The position numbers were made by a program, and so were the translations under genes. A stretch of 31,761 bases of DNA from an uncultured Collinsella sp. (GTDB lineage: Bacteria > Actinomycetota > Coriobacteriia > Coriobacteriales > Coriobacteriaceae): positions 1-31,761 of the forward strand of contig CALJCO010000113.1 in NCBI GenBank assembly GCA_938023905.1, given 5' to 3'. Below, piece by piece: positions 7,807 through 15,830 of this stretch. Position 1 is the first letter of the stretch. Every line of letters begins with the position of its first letter. The notes below the pieces were generated by a model. The model saw nothing but the letters and a program-made list of their open reading frames with translations. It ran no database searches and was not told where the DNA came from.

Positions 7807-8513
7807 TGCAAAAGGCTATCTATACCACCGTCGGGATCGACGATCTCCTGTCGCATGTCCAGGCGCTCAAGGGTGCCGGCGCGCGCTTTGTGCAGATGCA
7901 TGCCGAGCGCTGTGTGGACGACGGATCGTATCGCCTGGTCTATACGTTTATCAACGTCCGCGCTGCGCAAGAGCAGATCGCGCGGGACGGAAACTATGCG
8001 ATCGAGAACCTGGTAGTTGAGGGCATCGACCAGTACCAGGAGATTCCGTCCATCAGCTCGTACTATCCGGCGGTATTCCCGTTTGAAAATGAGGCGCACG
8101 ACCTGTTTGGGCTTGCCATCACCGACATGCAGATCGACTTTAAGGGCTTTTTCTACCAGGTCTCGACTGCCGAGCCCATGAGCGTTATCACGCCCGAGGT
8201 GAAGGCTGCGCGCGAGAAGGCCATGAAGGTCCGTGTCGCCGCCGAGGCCAAGGCGCGCAAGGCCGCGGCCGAGAAGGCCGCCGCTGCGGGGGAGGGCGCT
8301 GCGGGCGCCGGCGATGCTGCGAGCGCTGCCGCCGCTCAGCCCGCTGCGGCTGCCGGCTCCGATACTCAGCATGACGAGGCCGCGGCCAAGGCCGCACTTA
8401 AAGCCGCCGAGATGGAGGCAAAGCTCGCCGCCATGGATCCTGAGAAAGCGGCCAAGGTCCGTGCGGCGCTTGCCGCCAAGGCCGCCCGCGACAAGCAGAA
8501 AAAGGAGGCGTAA
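7806..8513 (+). CDS. echD: Ech hydrogenase EchD / NuoC-like subunit with Ala/Lys-rich tail
   Basis: A 235-residue protein. Residues 1 to about 135 match the 30-kDa NADH dehydrogenase (NuoC/EchD) family: YRLVYTFINV, SISSYYPAVFPFENEAHDLFGLAI, and DFKGFFYQ. This subunit packs against the catalytic large subunit and binds no cofactor. Residues from about 140 to the end are a low-complexity Ala/Lys/Glu stretch (repeated KAAAEKAAA- and AAKAA-type runs), probably a long helix or a disordered arm, which the NuoC core does not need. ATG 7806 overlaps the echC stop by one base and follows AAAGGAGG, implying translational coupling. The tail resembles charged-helical extensions seen on other Coriobacteria proteins (inference). 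Confidence 0.88.
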   Translation: MQKAIYTTVGIDDLLSHVQALKGAGARFVQMHAERCVDDGSYRLVYTFINVRAAQEQIARDGNYAIENLVVEGIDQYQEIPSISSYYPAVFPFENEAHDLFGLAITDMQIDFKGFFYQVSTAEPMSVITPEVKAAREKAMKVRVAAEAKARKAAAEKAAAAGEGAAGAGDAASAAAAQPAAAAGSDTQHDEAAAKAALKAAEMEAKLAAMDPEKAAKVRAALAAKAARDKQKKEA

Positions 8514-8518
8514 GGTCC

Positions 8519-9607
8519 ATGGCACATCGCTCCGTTATTCCGTTTGGCCCGCAGCACCCGGTACTGCCCGAGCCGCTTCATCTGGACCTGGTGATCGAGG
8601 ACGACCGCGTCATCGAGGCAATTCCGCAGATCGGCTTTGTGCACCGCGGACTCGAGAAGCTCACCGAAAAGCGCGACATGCACCAGTTTGGCTACATCGC
8701 CGAGCGCATCTGCGGCATCTGCGCCGTGGGCCACAGTTGCGGCTATGCCAGCGCCTGCGAGCGCATGCTCGACATCGAGGTGCCTGGCCGTGTGCAGTAT
8801 ATCCGCACCATTCTGCACGAGCTTTCGCGCATTCACTCGCATTTGCTGTGGCTGGGCCTGCTTGCCGACGCCTTTGGCTTTGAGGCACTGTTCTATCGTT
8901 CGTGGACGCTGCGCGAGCAGATTCTCAAGATCTTCGAGAGCACCTGCGGTGGTCGCGTGATTCTGTCGATTAACGAGATCGGCGGCCTTAAGCACGACAT
9001 TGAGGACTCCGAGCTGGCGGGTATTGTCCAGACGCTCGAAGCCATGCGCCCCGACTACGAGGCCCTGGTGCATACGTTTTTGGACGATGACAGCTGTGGC
9101 GAGCGTCTGCATGGCGTGGGCGTGATCAGCAAGAAAGACGCGCTGGAGCTTTCAATGGTCGGTCCGTTCGGTCGTGCCTCGGGCGTGGACTACGACGTGC
9201 GCATGTTCGGCGACGGCGCCTATGCGGATCTGGCCGCGTTTGAGCCCATCGTTGCCACCGATGGCGACTGCTATGCCCGCTGCCAGGTGCGTTGCGCCGA
9301 GGTCACACAGGCCATGGACATTATCAAGGAGCTTGTGGGCAAGATTTCGCACGACGGCATCGGTGGGCGCACCAAGCTCACGCCGGCCGACGGCGCACGC
9401 GGCGAGGTTGTGATTGAACAGCCGCGCGGCGAGACGTACTACTATGTGCGCGGCAATGGCACCAAGAACCTGGACCGTTTTCGCGTGCGCACGCCGACGT
9501 CGCAGAACCTGGCGGGTCTGACGCATGCACTGCAGGGCGTGCTCCTTGCCAACGTGCCCATGATTATCCTGACCATCGACCCCTGCATTAGCTGCACGGA
9601 AAGGTAG
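8519..9607 (+). CDS. echE: Ech hydrogenase catalytic large subunit (EchE)
   Basis: A 362-residue [NiFe]-hydrogenase large subunit related to NuoD. All four Ni/Fe cysteine ligands are visible: C65 and C68 in RICGIC, and C356 and C359 in DPCISC. This separates it from complex I NuoD, which lacks them. The protein ends four bases' worth of codons later at CTER, so there is no C-terminal peptide for an endopeptidase to remove, as known for EchE and CooH. It would reduce protons to H2 with electrons from ferredoxin via EchF and EchC, or run in reverse. The start at 8519 follows AAGGAGG near the echD stop (6-nt gap). No maturation genes (hyp) are in this window. Confidence 0.93.
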   Translation: MAHRSVIPFGPQHPVLPEPLHLDLVIEDDRVIEAIPQIGFVHRGLEKLTEKRDMHQFGYIAERICGICAVGHSCGYASACERMLDIEVPGRVQYIRTILHELSRIHSHLLWLGLLADAFGFEALFYRSWTLREQILKIFESTCGGRVILSINEIGGLKHDIEDSELAGIVQTLEAMRPDYEALVHTFLDDDSCGERLHGVGVISKKDALELSMVGPFGRASGVDYDVRMFGDGAYADLAAFEPIVATDGDCYARCQVRCAEVTQAMDIIKELVGKISHDGIGGRTKLTPADGARGEVVIEQPRGETYYYVRGNGTKNLDRFRVRTPTSQNLAGLTHALQGVLLANVPMIILTIDPCISCTER

Positions 9608-9614
9608 GCGCGGC

Positions 9615-9956
9615 ATGAGTTTACTGACATTTGCCAAGACGGCCTTGGGTTCTATGGTCAAGCAGCCGGTCACGGTTTGCTATCCGCAGGAGAAGCTCGC
9701 GGCGCCCGAACGCTTGCGCGGGCATATCGTCAACGACATGGACGTGTGCATCTGCTGCGGCATGTGCGCGCGGCGTTGCCCGGCGGGCGCGCTCGCGGTC
9801 GATCGCAAGGGCGGTACCTGGTCGATTGACCCGTACGCCTGCGTGGTGTGCGGCGAGTGCATCGAGAGCTGCCCCAAGCACTGCCTGACTATGGATACCG
9901 CCCGCACCCCAGTCGCAGCGGACAAGACTCCCACGGTAGAAACCAAGCCGGAATAG
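9615..9956 (+). CDS. echF: Ech hydrogenase ferredoxin subunit (EchF), 2x[4Fe-4S]
   Basis: A 113-residue polyferredoxin with two complete C-x2-C-x2-C-x3-C-P motifs: CICCGMCARRCP and CVVCGECIESCP, separated by about 30 residues. It corresponds to EchF/NuoI, which accepts electrons from soluble ferredoxin and passes them to EchC. The N-terminal 40 residues (LLTFAKTALGSMVKQPVT) resemble the membrane-facing helix of NuoI-type subunits, and the C-terminus is a short Thr/Pro/Lys-rich tail. It is the last gene of the operon. Gene order A-B-C-D-E-F matches the ech operon of Methanosarcina and clostridia, apart from the A-B fusion. Confidence 0.92.
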   Translation: MSLLTFAKTALGSMVKQPVTVCYPQEKLAAPERLRGHIVNDMDVCICCGMCARRCPAGALAVDRKGGTWSIDPYACVVCGECIESCPKHCLTMDTARTPVAADKTPTVETKPE

Positions 9957-9964
9957 CGCGAAAA

Positions 9965-10000
9965 CGGGGCCGGTGGGGCAAAATTGCCCCACCGGCCCCG
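9965..10000 (+). terminator. Perfect GC-rich hairpin at the end of the ech operon
   Basis: A 17-bp perfect inverted repeat, 9965-9981 against 9984-10000 (CGGGGCCGGTGGGGCAA on the left), starting 9 nt after the echF stop. No T-run follows, so it may work as a transcript-protecting or Rho-assisted end rather than a standard intrinsic terminator. Confidence 0.65.
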
Positions 10001-10058
10001 CGCGCGAACGCGTGTGCGGGCCGCCACGCGACCCGTCCAGCCCGAAAATGACCCGCCT

Positions 10059-10218
10059 GCCACGAAATGGGCCCATCTACTACTTTTGGGCGCCAACCCC
10101 CAACCACGGCAAAAAATGTGAAAACAAAACCGCAGGTAGAACGCCTGCGGTTTTCTGGAAAACGGGGGTATGGTCGGGGGTATCGAGTCAAACGTAGTAG
10201 ATGGGCAGGTTTCGTGGC
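10059..10218. repeat. Long-hairpin element, copy A
   Basis: A 160-bp element with 25-bp ends (10059-10083 and 10194-10218) that are complementary at 22 positions, the three mismatches being together in the middle. Inside is a perfect 11-bp hairpin (AAAACCGCAGG 10126-10136 / CCTGCGGTTTT 10144-10154). Between arm and hairpin are ACCACGGCAAA (10103-10113) and ATGGTCGGG (10170-10178). These blocks recur in copy B in the opposite orientation. It sits between the convergent ech operon and the response regulator gene. Confidence 0.85.
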
Positions 10219-10310
10219 GAGCGGTTCCGGCTGATCCCTTGGGGACGGAGGAAAACGGATCATTTTGGTCCCGCAAGGCTTGCGGAGGCACTCGCGCAGG
10301 GCCGCCCGAC

Positions 10311-10462
10311 AAAACTATGCCGGTTTACTACGATGAATTCGACATTCCCGACCATGACTGCATTTTTCTAAATATTGCAAGCGTTCTACCTGCGGTTTTG
10401 TAAGCGCGCAATTTGCCGTGGTCGAAGGCTGGCGATTCATCGTAGTAAACCGGCATAGTTTT
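10311..10462. repeat. Long-hairpin element, copy B (inverted relative to A)
   Basis: A 152-bp element with a perfect 28-bp inverted repeat at its ends (10311-10338 / 10435-10462). Read on the minus strand its interior matches copy A. A 21-nt block at 10381-10401 equals 10124-10144, 10412-10422 equals 10103-10113, and 10347-10355 equals 10170-10178. The outer arms differ from those of copy A but keep self-complementarity. The segment 10219-10310 between the two copies shows no gene. Confidence 0.88.
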
Positions 10463-10503
10463 GAAATGGCACCATATCGGTAACAGCCATTTTGCTATGC
10501 CGG
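10450..10503. repeat. Secondary inverted repeat overlapping the right arm of copy B
   Basis: CCGGCATAG (10450-10458) plus AAATGGC (10464-10470) can pair with GCCATTT (10486-10492) plus CTATGCCGG (10495-10503). This uses bases that also belong to the right arm of copy B, so the two hairpins exclude each other. It ends about 20 nt from the response regulator stop codon. Confidence 0.7.
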
Positions 10504-10523
10504 TGCGGTTGGTCGTCGGGCAA

Positions 10524-11153
10524 CTACCCTCGCAGGTAGGCGATGGCGATCTGCGTGCGGTTGCGCAGGCCCATTTTGGCTAGGATCGAGCTAATGTGGT
10601 TGCGCACGGTGCCTTCGCCCATATAGGCGGTGGCAGCGATCTCCTTGTTATCGAGGCCGCGGGCGATGAGCTCGGCGACTTCGAACTCGCGGTCGGTCAG
10701 GCTGGCAAAGGCTGCGGGCCGGCGGGGCGTGCCCGTCTTGTCGCCCATCCCGTCAAAGTCAACATCTTCGATCGCCTTGCCCTCGAGCACGCGTTTGCCA
10801 TCCATGACCTGCGCCAACGCTGGCGGAATGGCGGCGACATCGGTCTTGATCAGGTAACCGCGGGCGCCCAGCTTGAGCGCCGATACAATGTACTCGTCAT
10901 CCGAGAATGTCGTCAGGAACACCACGAGCGCCGCAGGATCGCGCTCGAGGATCTCGCGCGCCGCCGATAGGCCGTCGCGTCCCGGCATCTGAATGTCGAG
11001 CAGTGCGATGTCGGGCGAGTGCTCAGCGTAGAGCGCCACTGCGTCGTTGCCGTTGGCACCGGTGCCCACCACCTCGATCTGCGGCTGGGCGCCCAGGATA
11101 ATCTTGAGCGAATCGACCACTAGGCGGTCGTCGTCGACAACGATGAGCCTCAT
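10524..11153 (-). CDS. NarL/FixJ-family response regulator
   Basis: A 209-residue two-domain regulator. The receiver domain spans about 1-120, with acidic pocket D7-D9, phospho-acceptor D53 in ALLDIQMPGRDG, the conserved Thr in FLTTFSDDEY and Lys in LIKTD. A LuxR-type HTH covers about 148-209 (SLTDREFEVAELIARGLDNKEIA, then GTVRNHISSILAKMGLRNRTQ). Phosphorylation would promote dimerisation and DNA binding. The start ATG (11153-11151) overlaps the kinase stop as ATGA, so the pair is translationally coupled. Its likely targets are its own promoter and the divergent ABC exporter starting at 12495 (inference from context). Confidence 0.93.
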   Translation of the reverse strand: MRLIVVDDDRLVVDSLKIILGAQPQIEVVGTGANGNDAVALYAEHSPDIALLDIQMPGRDGLSAAREILERDPAALVVFLTTFSDDEYIVSALKLGARGYLIKTDVAAIPPALAQVMDGKRVLEGKAIEDVDFDGMGDKTGTPRRPAAFASLTDREFEVAELIARGLDNKEIAATAYMGEGTVRNHISSILAKMGLRNRTQIAIAYLRG

Positions 11154-12295
11154 CGGCCATCATCTCCTTGCTGTTTGGGAACGGTGGCAAACACGCGCCA
11201 GCCGCCGGCGCCGGCACGCGGGCCGGCGGTGAAGGTGCCGCCAAGCGCCTCGATGCGCTCGCGCATGGAGGCGAGCCCCATGCCCTCCGCGGCGCCGCGG
11301 CCGCTTGCTTGAACCCCGCCCACGCCATCGTCGGTAACGATGAGCTGGTAAAACGACGGATGCTCCATGCACCGTATGGTGATAGCATGGGCGCAAGCGT
11401 GGCGCATGGTGTTGGAGAGCGCTTCGCGCAGGACCGCCGCAAAGCAGTTGGCGACATTTGCGGGCGCATGCTCGGCCATAACTTCAAGCTCAATCTGCGG
11501 GCCGCCGTCCGAGCGCACGCCTTCAACAATGCGTTCGAGCTGCACGGAAAGGTCGACGGCGTTGTCGTTGAGCGCATGGACGCTGGCACGTACGAGCTGG
11601 AGCGCCTCGTCAACCGTGCGTTTGACGTCGGCGAAATCGGCGGCGACGCCGGGCTCGTCGGCGTGCACGACGCGCAGGGCCTCGGTCTGCAGCGAGGCAC
11701 GCGTGAGCTGGTGCCCGACATTATCGTGGATCTCGCGCGCGATGCGGGCGCGTTCGGCGAGCGTCGCGAGCTCGACTTCGTAGTCCTGGCGGTCGGCAAG
11801 GTCGCGGTTGCGCGCCTCGAGCGCGAGGGCTCGTTCCTGCAGCTCGTCTCGGGTACGGCGCATGCGCTGCTGCTCGCGCTCTAACTGGGCGGTACGTAGC
11901 GATAGCAAGGTGGCGGCAACCGAAAGGATGGCGGTCAGCAGGAGTGTTCGGGCGGTGAGCGCGTCGGTGCGAAGGTCCGCGACGAGCGCAAAGACAAAGA
12001 CGACGCCAATGCCCAGCGCGATCCAGGCGTGCTCACGGCGCACGCGCCGCGCGATGTCATAGAGGGCGAGAGGCGCAAACGGCACAAACGGCGGCACGAA
12101 GACAGCCGCGATGACGTAAACGTAGCTCGCGGCCTCGCTCGCACGGCGGGCGCGGTTCCCCCGTGCGACCTCGGCTAGCGAGGTGGCAATAACGCCAAGG
12201 CAAAACGCCGCGACCAGGTGAGCGTTCACAGCAAGACCCATGGCGGCCGCAATACAGCACGCCAGCACGATCAATTTGTCGAAAAGCCTGTTCAT
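11150..12295 (-). CDS. Sensor histidine kinase, HisKA_3 (NarX/DesK-like) family
   Basis: About 381 residues from ATG 12295-12293. Four or five membrane helices fill residues 1-135 with little extracellular sequence, so the signal is probably sensed in or at the membrane. A linker coiled coil (about 135-175) leads to the phospho-acceptor His190 in ERARIAREIHDNVGHQLT. The HATPase domain shows the N box REALSNTMRHA (about 290-300), DDGVGG and GMGLASMRERI. The frame stays open upstream to 12529, but that would run into the divergent gene and lacks a better start. The chosen ATG has no Shine-Dalgarno; TACAAT at 12307-12302 lies 6 nt upstream, so a leaderless transcript is possible. MRGFAYNTR-MNRL from 12322 is an alternative start. 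Confidence 0.88.
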   Translation of the reverse strand: MNRLFDKLIVLACCIAAAMGLAVNAHLVAAFCLGVIATSLAEVARGNRARRASEAASYVYVIAAVFVPPFVPFAPLALYDIARRVRREHAWIALGIGVVFVFALVADLRTDALTARTLLLTAILSVAATLLSLRTAQLEREQQRMRRTRDELQERALALEARNRDLADRQDYEVELATLAERARIAREIHDNVGHQLTRASLQTEALRVVHADEPGVAADFADVKRTVDEALQLVRASVHALNDNAVDLSVQLERIVEGVRSDGGPQIELEVMAEHAPANVANCFAAVLREALSNTMRHACAHAITIRCMEHPSFYQLIVTDDGVGGVQASGRGAAEGMGLASMRERIEALGGTFTAGPRAGAGGWRVFATVPKQQGDDGR

Positions 12296-12494
12296 ACGGG
12301 TATTGTACGCGAAGCCGCGCATGGTGGAGGGGCCGCCTGCGCAACCGTGACATTCCTCCCGCGTGGCAAAGCGGGGGCGTCGGCAGGCCGCACGACCAAG
12401 ACCCTCGCACTCGTGACAAAGCTCACTGGCGCGCGCCGCCCGCTCCTGCGATGATGCAATCGTACCGGGCCACGACCAACAGAAGGGCCGCCTC

Positions 12495-13433
12495 ATGACA
12501 GATATCGTCCACGTCGAAAACCTCGTCAAGCGCTACGACGATCTTATCGCGCTCGACCACTTTAACCTGAGTATTGCCCCTGGCGAGATCTTTGGCCTGC
12601 TGGGCCCCAACGGCTCGGGCAAGACCACGTCCATCAACTGCATCCTGCAGCTGCTCGCTTACGACAAGGGCACCATCGAGCTGTTCGGCGAGCCCATGAC
12701 GCCCCCCCGCTACGACCTTAAGCATCGCGTTGGCGTGGTGCCACAGCAGGTGGCGGTGTTTGACGAGCTCACCGTGCGCGAAAACATCGACTATTTCTGC
12801 AGCCTCTACGTCAACGACCGCAAACGCCGCCGCGCGCTGGTGGACGAGGCGATCGACTTTGTCGGCCTGGGCGACTTTACCAAGTTCCGTCCCGGAAAGC
12901 TCTCGGGCGGCTTGGCACGCCGCCTCAACATTGCCTGTGGCATCGCGCACAAGCCCGAGCTCATCTTCTTTGACGAGCCCACGGTGGCAGTCGATCCGCA
13001 GAGCCGCAACGCCATCCTGGAGGGCATCTGCCGCCTGCGCGACGAGGGCGCCACGGTGGTGTATACCAGCCATTACATGGAGGAAGTCGAGCAGATTTGC
13101 AGCCGCATCATGATCATGGACGGCGGGCGCGTGCTGGCGCAGGGCACCAACGACGAGCTCAAGCGCATGATTCAGATGGGCGAGCGCGTGACCGTCGAGG
13201 TCGGCGCCGTCGAGGCCGCCACGGTCGAGCGCCTGCGCGCCCTCGAGCACGTGCTTTCGGTCGAGCTGTCCGGCGGCGAGCTCATCTGCACCTGCGAAGC
13301 GAGCCCGCACAATTTGGTCGACATCCTCGATACGCTGCGCGCCGCCGACGTTGCGCTCGGCCGTGTGTGGAGCGAGCCGCCGACCCTCAACGACGTGTTC
13401 CTCGAGATCACCGGCCGCGAGCTGCGCGACTAG
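12495..13433 (+). CDS. ABC-2 exporter ATP-binding protein
   Basis: A 312-residue ATPase of the DrrA/CcmA type. Walker A is GPNGSGKTT (37-45), the Q-loop VPQQ (81-84), the signature LSGGLARRLN (135-144), Walker B LIFFDEP (155-161), and the switch His lies in TSHYMEE. The C-terminal 80 residues form the regulatory extension typical of this subclass. It would power export by the two permeases that follow. GAAGGG lies 7 nt before the ATG. The gene is divergent from the two-component system; the 12296-12494 gap should hold both promoters, but no strong consensus pair was found. Substrate is unknown: drug, lipid or peptide are all possible. Confidence 0.92.
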   Translation: MTDIVHVENLVKRYDDLIALDHFNLSIAPGEIFGLLGPNGSGKTTSINCILQLLAYDKGTIELFGEPMTPPRYDLKHRVGVVPQQVAVFDELTVRENIDYFCSLYVNDRKRRRALVDEAIDFVGLGDFTKFRPGKLSGGLARRLNIACGIAHKPELIFFDEPTVAVDPQSRNAILEGICRLRDEGATVVYTSHYMEEVEQICSRIMIMDGGRVLAQGTNDELKRMIQMGERVTVEVGAVEAATVERLRALEHVLSVELSGGELICTCEASPHNLVDILDTLRAADVALGRVWSEPPTLNDVFLEITGRELRD

Positions 13434-13442
13434 GGGGCGGCC

Positions 13443-14630
13443 ATGTTCAACACCATTATCATTACGGTCAAGACGCTGCTGCGCCGGCCGAGCACGTGGG
13501 TTTGGGGTGCGATCTTTCCCGTCGCGCTTTCCACGATGTTCATGTTTATGTTTGCGAACCTCAGCTCCGACGGCAAGATCGACCCGGTGCCGGTTGCCGT
13601 CGTTGCGGATGAGGCCTGGGGCGCCTCGACCTTTAAGGACGTGGCGACGTCGCTTGCCCAGGAAGGCGACGACCGGCTGCTCGAGATCCGCGAGTGCGAT
13701 GACGCAGCCGATGCGAACCGTGCGCTTAAGGCCGGCGAGGTCGCGGGCATCTACACGGTCGATGCTGCGGGCACGCCCAAGCTCACACTGCTTTCGAGCT
13801 ATGACAGCTCGCGTGCGTCGTCGGTGCTCACCGACCGCAGCATCCTTGAGACGGTGGCAAGCTCGTATACGCAAAATGCCGAGCTCATGTCCCAGATTGC
13901 CCAGAACAACCCGGCGGCACTCGCCGACCCGGAGGTGGTTGCGCGCGCCCTGTCGCTCGAGGGCGGAACCCGCCGTGTGAGCCTGACACGCATCACGCCC
14001 GATGGCACGGTCATCTACTATTACGCGCTCTTTGGTCTGGTCGCGATGATGTCTGCCGAGTTTGCCGCCTTGAGCGTCGTCGACCTGCAGCCCAATCTGT
14101 CGGGCCTTGGCGCGCGCCGCTGCGTGGGTGGCCTTTCCAAGACGGCGTCGCTAGCCGGCATCTTTGTCGGCTCGTGGCTGGTTTCCTTTGCCTCGATGGC
14201 GGTCGCGATTGGCTACGTGCGCCTAGTCGTTGGCGTCGACTTTGGCGGGCGCGAGGGGCTGTGCCTGCTGGGCGGTGCTGCATCCGCGCTTGCTGCCACG
14301 GGCCTGGGGCTCTTTGTGGGCACGCTTCCCGTTAAGGGTGGCAAGGCGTCCAAGTCGGGCATCCTCACGGGCTTTGCCACCACGTGCGCCCTGTTCGCCG
14401 GCCTCTACGGCGAGCCGGCGATGGCGCTTGCCGACGACGTCGCCCGCGCCTGCCCGGCCGAGTGCTGGTTCAACCCCGTCAAGCTCATCTGCGACATGTT
14501 CAACCGCCTGTATTTCTTTGAGGACCTGGGCCCCTTTGTCATCCGTGCGGGCGCGCTGGTCCTCATGACGCTGGTGTTTGTTGTCGCCGCTACGCTGATC
14601 TTTGGAAGGAGCCGCTATGAGCACCTTTAA
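13443..14630 (+). CDS. ABC-2 type permease, first subunit
   Basis: A 395-residue permease with the ABC2_membrane_3 layout: one N-terminal helix (about 22-40), an extracytoplasmic domain of about 150 residues, then five or six helices from about 195 to 390. The external domain includes VAVVADEAW and DANRALKAGEVAGIYTVD, as in YhgE/DrrB-like exporters. It starts 10 nt after the ATPase gene and overlaps the next permease start by 14 nt, so the three genes form one transcription unit. It probably forms a heterodimeric channel with the next gene product. Confidence 0.87.
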   Translation: MFNTIIITVKTLLRRPSTWVWGAIFPVALSTMFMFMFANLSSDGKIDPVPVAVVADEAWGASTFKDVATSLAQEGDDRLLEIRECDDAADANRALKAGEVAGIYTVDAAGTPKLTLLSSYDSSRASSVLTDRSILETVASSYTQNAELMSQIAQNNPAALADPEVVARALSLEGGTRRVSLTRITPDGTVIYYYALFGLVAMMSAEFAALSVVDLQPNLSGLGARRCVGGLSKTASLAGIFVGSWLVSFASMAVAIGYVRLVVGVDFGGREGLCLLGGAASALAATGLGLFVGTLPVKGGKASKSGILTGFATTCALFAGLYGEPAMALADDVARACPAECWFNPVKLICDMFNRLYFFEDLGPFVIRAGALVLMTLVFVVAATLIFGRSRYEHL

Positions 14631-15822
14631 GACCGCGCTTCGCATGGCGCTCGCGCACCCGCTCTATCTGCTCATCTACACAGTGTTCATTTCGCTGATG
14701 GGCGTGTTCATTGCTGCCTCGGTGAGCTGGAATTCGTCGCAGCTCACCGAGTACAAGCCCTACGACGCCAACGTGATCGTGGTCGACCGCGACGACAGCG
14801 ATCTTTCGCGGGCGCTTACCAAGCACCTAGGTTCGCGCTTTGACCTGGTCACGGGCGTCGGCGAGGACACGTACGACCTTGCGGACGCGCTCTCCAAGAG
14901 CAACAGCGCCAAGGGCAGCGCCGATTGCGTGTTCTTTATCCCGGAGGGGTTTGAGGGCGACCTCGTTGCAGCCGCTCGCGCGGGGCAGGCCCTGCCCAAG
15001 CTCGATGTGACCTACGGTGCCGGCACCATGGCGGCGGCGCTTTCGTCTGCCGAGGCCTCGCGCTGGATCTTGCTCGCGGGCGCTGCGGCCGCACTTGAGC
15101 CTACTGCCTCCAACGGCGACGTCGCCAAGGCTGCCGAGCATGCTGCCATCAAGCGCGCCGAGGTCGAGATTGAGCAGGTCAAGGTCGACTCGACGGCCGC
15201 CGCCACGCTCGAGTCGTACTTCAACTTTGGTGCGTACGCGATTATCTCGTCGGTCATCGTGTCGGTGGGGCTGGTGTTCTCGGGCATGAACGAGCCCGAG
15301 CGCGTGCGTCGTATGGATGCCGGCCCAATCTCCGAGCGCCAGCGCTCGCTTGCCGTGTTTGCGGCCGCCGCCGTGATCACCGTCTGCATCTGGTTTGTGT
15401 CGAGCATGATGGGCGTCGTGGGCTTTGCCGGCGCGGTCGCCGAGGTCGGCGTGGGCCGTGTATGTCTGGCGCTGTCGGCGACGTTTGCCCTTGCGTGCAC
15501 GCCGCTGGCCGTTGGCTTTGCGCTTTCGAGCCTGGGTGCGCGCGAGGAACTGCTCAACGGTGTGGGCAACCTGCTCGGCATGCTCATGACGTTTTTGGGC
15601 GGCGCCTGGATGCCGCTGTCGCTGATGGGCTCGGCCGTGCAGACCGTGGCGCATTTTGTGCCGACATATTGGGTGAACGACGCGATCGGCAAGGCGCTTG
15701 CCTCGGATCTGACGTCTGCCGTGCTGGGCGACATCGCCTGCGACCTAGGCGTCACGGTGCTCTTTGCCGCGGCCATCGCCGCCGTAGGCCTCGCACTCTC
15801 GCGCACCAAATCCCGCGCCTAG
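14617..15822 (+). CDS. ABC-2 type permease, second subunit
   Basis: A 401-residue paralogue of the preceding permease: N-terminal helix (about 14-36), an external domain (NVIVVDRDDSDLSRALTKHLG, then DLADALSKSNSAKGSADCVFFIPEGFEG), then six helices from about 205 to 398. GGAAGGAG ends 6 nt before ATG 14617, which makes this the start rather than the in-frame TTG at 14602. The VVDRDDSDLS start of the external domain is common to YhgE/Pip-like exporters. It ends the operon; a palindromic repeat lies 8 nt downstream. Confidence 0.87.
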   Translation: MSTFKTALRMALAHPLYLLIYTVFISLMGVFIAASVSWNSSQLTEYKPYDANVIVVDRDDSDLSRALTKHLGSRFDLVTGVGEDTYDLADALSKSNSAKGSADCVFFIPEGFEGDLVAAARAGQALPKLDVTYGAGTMAAALSSAEASRWILLAGAAAALEPTASNGDVAKAAEHAAIKRAEVEIEQVKVDSTAAATLESYFNFGAYAIISSVIVSVGLVFSGMNEPERVRRMDAGPISERQRSLAVFAAAAVITVCIWFVSSMMGVVGFAGAVAEVGVGRVCLALSATFALACTPLAVGFALSSLGAREELLNGVGNLLGMLMTFLGGAWMPLSLMGSAVQTVAHFVPTYWVNDAIGKALASDLTSAVLGDIACDLGVTVLFAAAIAAVGLALSRTKSRA

Positions 15823-15830
15823 CCACCTGG

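Noticed and set aside
4345..9956. Respiratory complex I (nuo) operon
   Set aside because: The large subunit keeps all four NiFe cysteines, only six functions are present, and the order is that of ech, so this is a group 4 hydrogenase.
10311..10403. Short coding frame at the end of 10170-10403 (…MPVYYDEFDIPDHD…)
   Set aside because: It is formed by the inverted repeat of element B, has no ribosome binding site and no domain.
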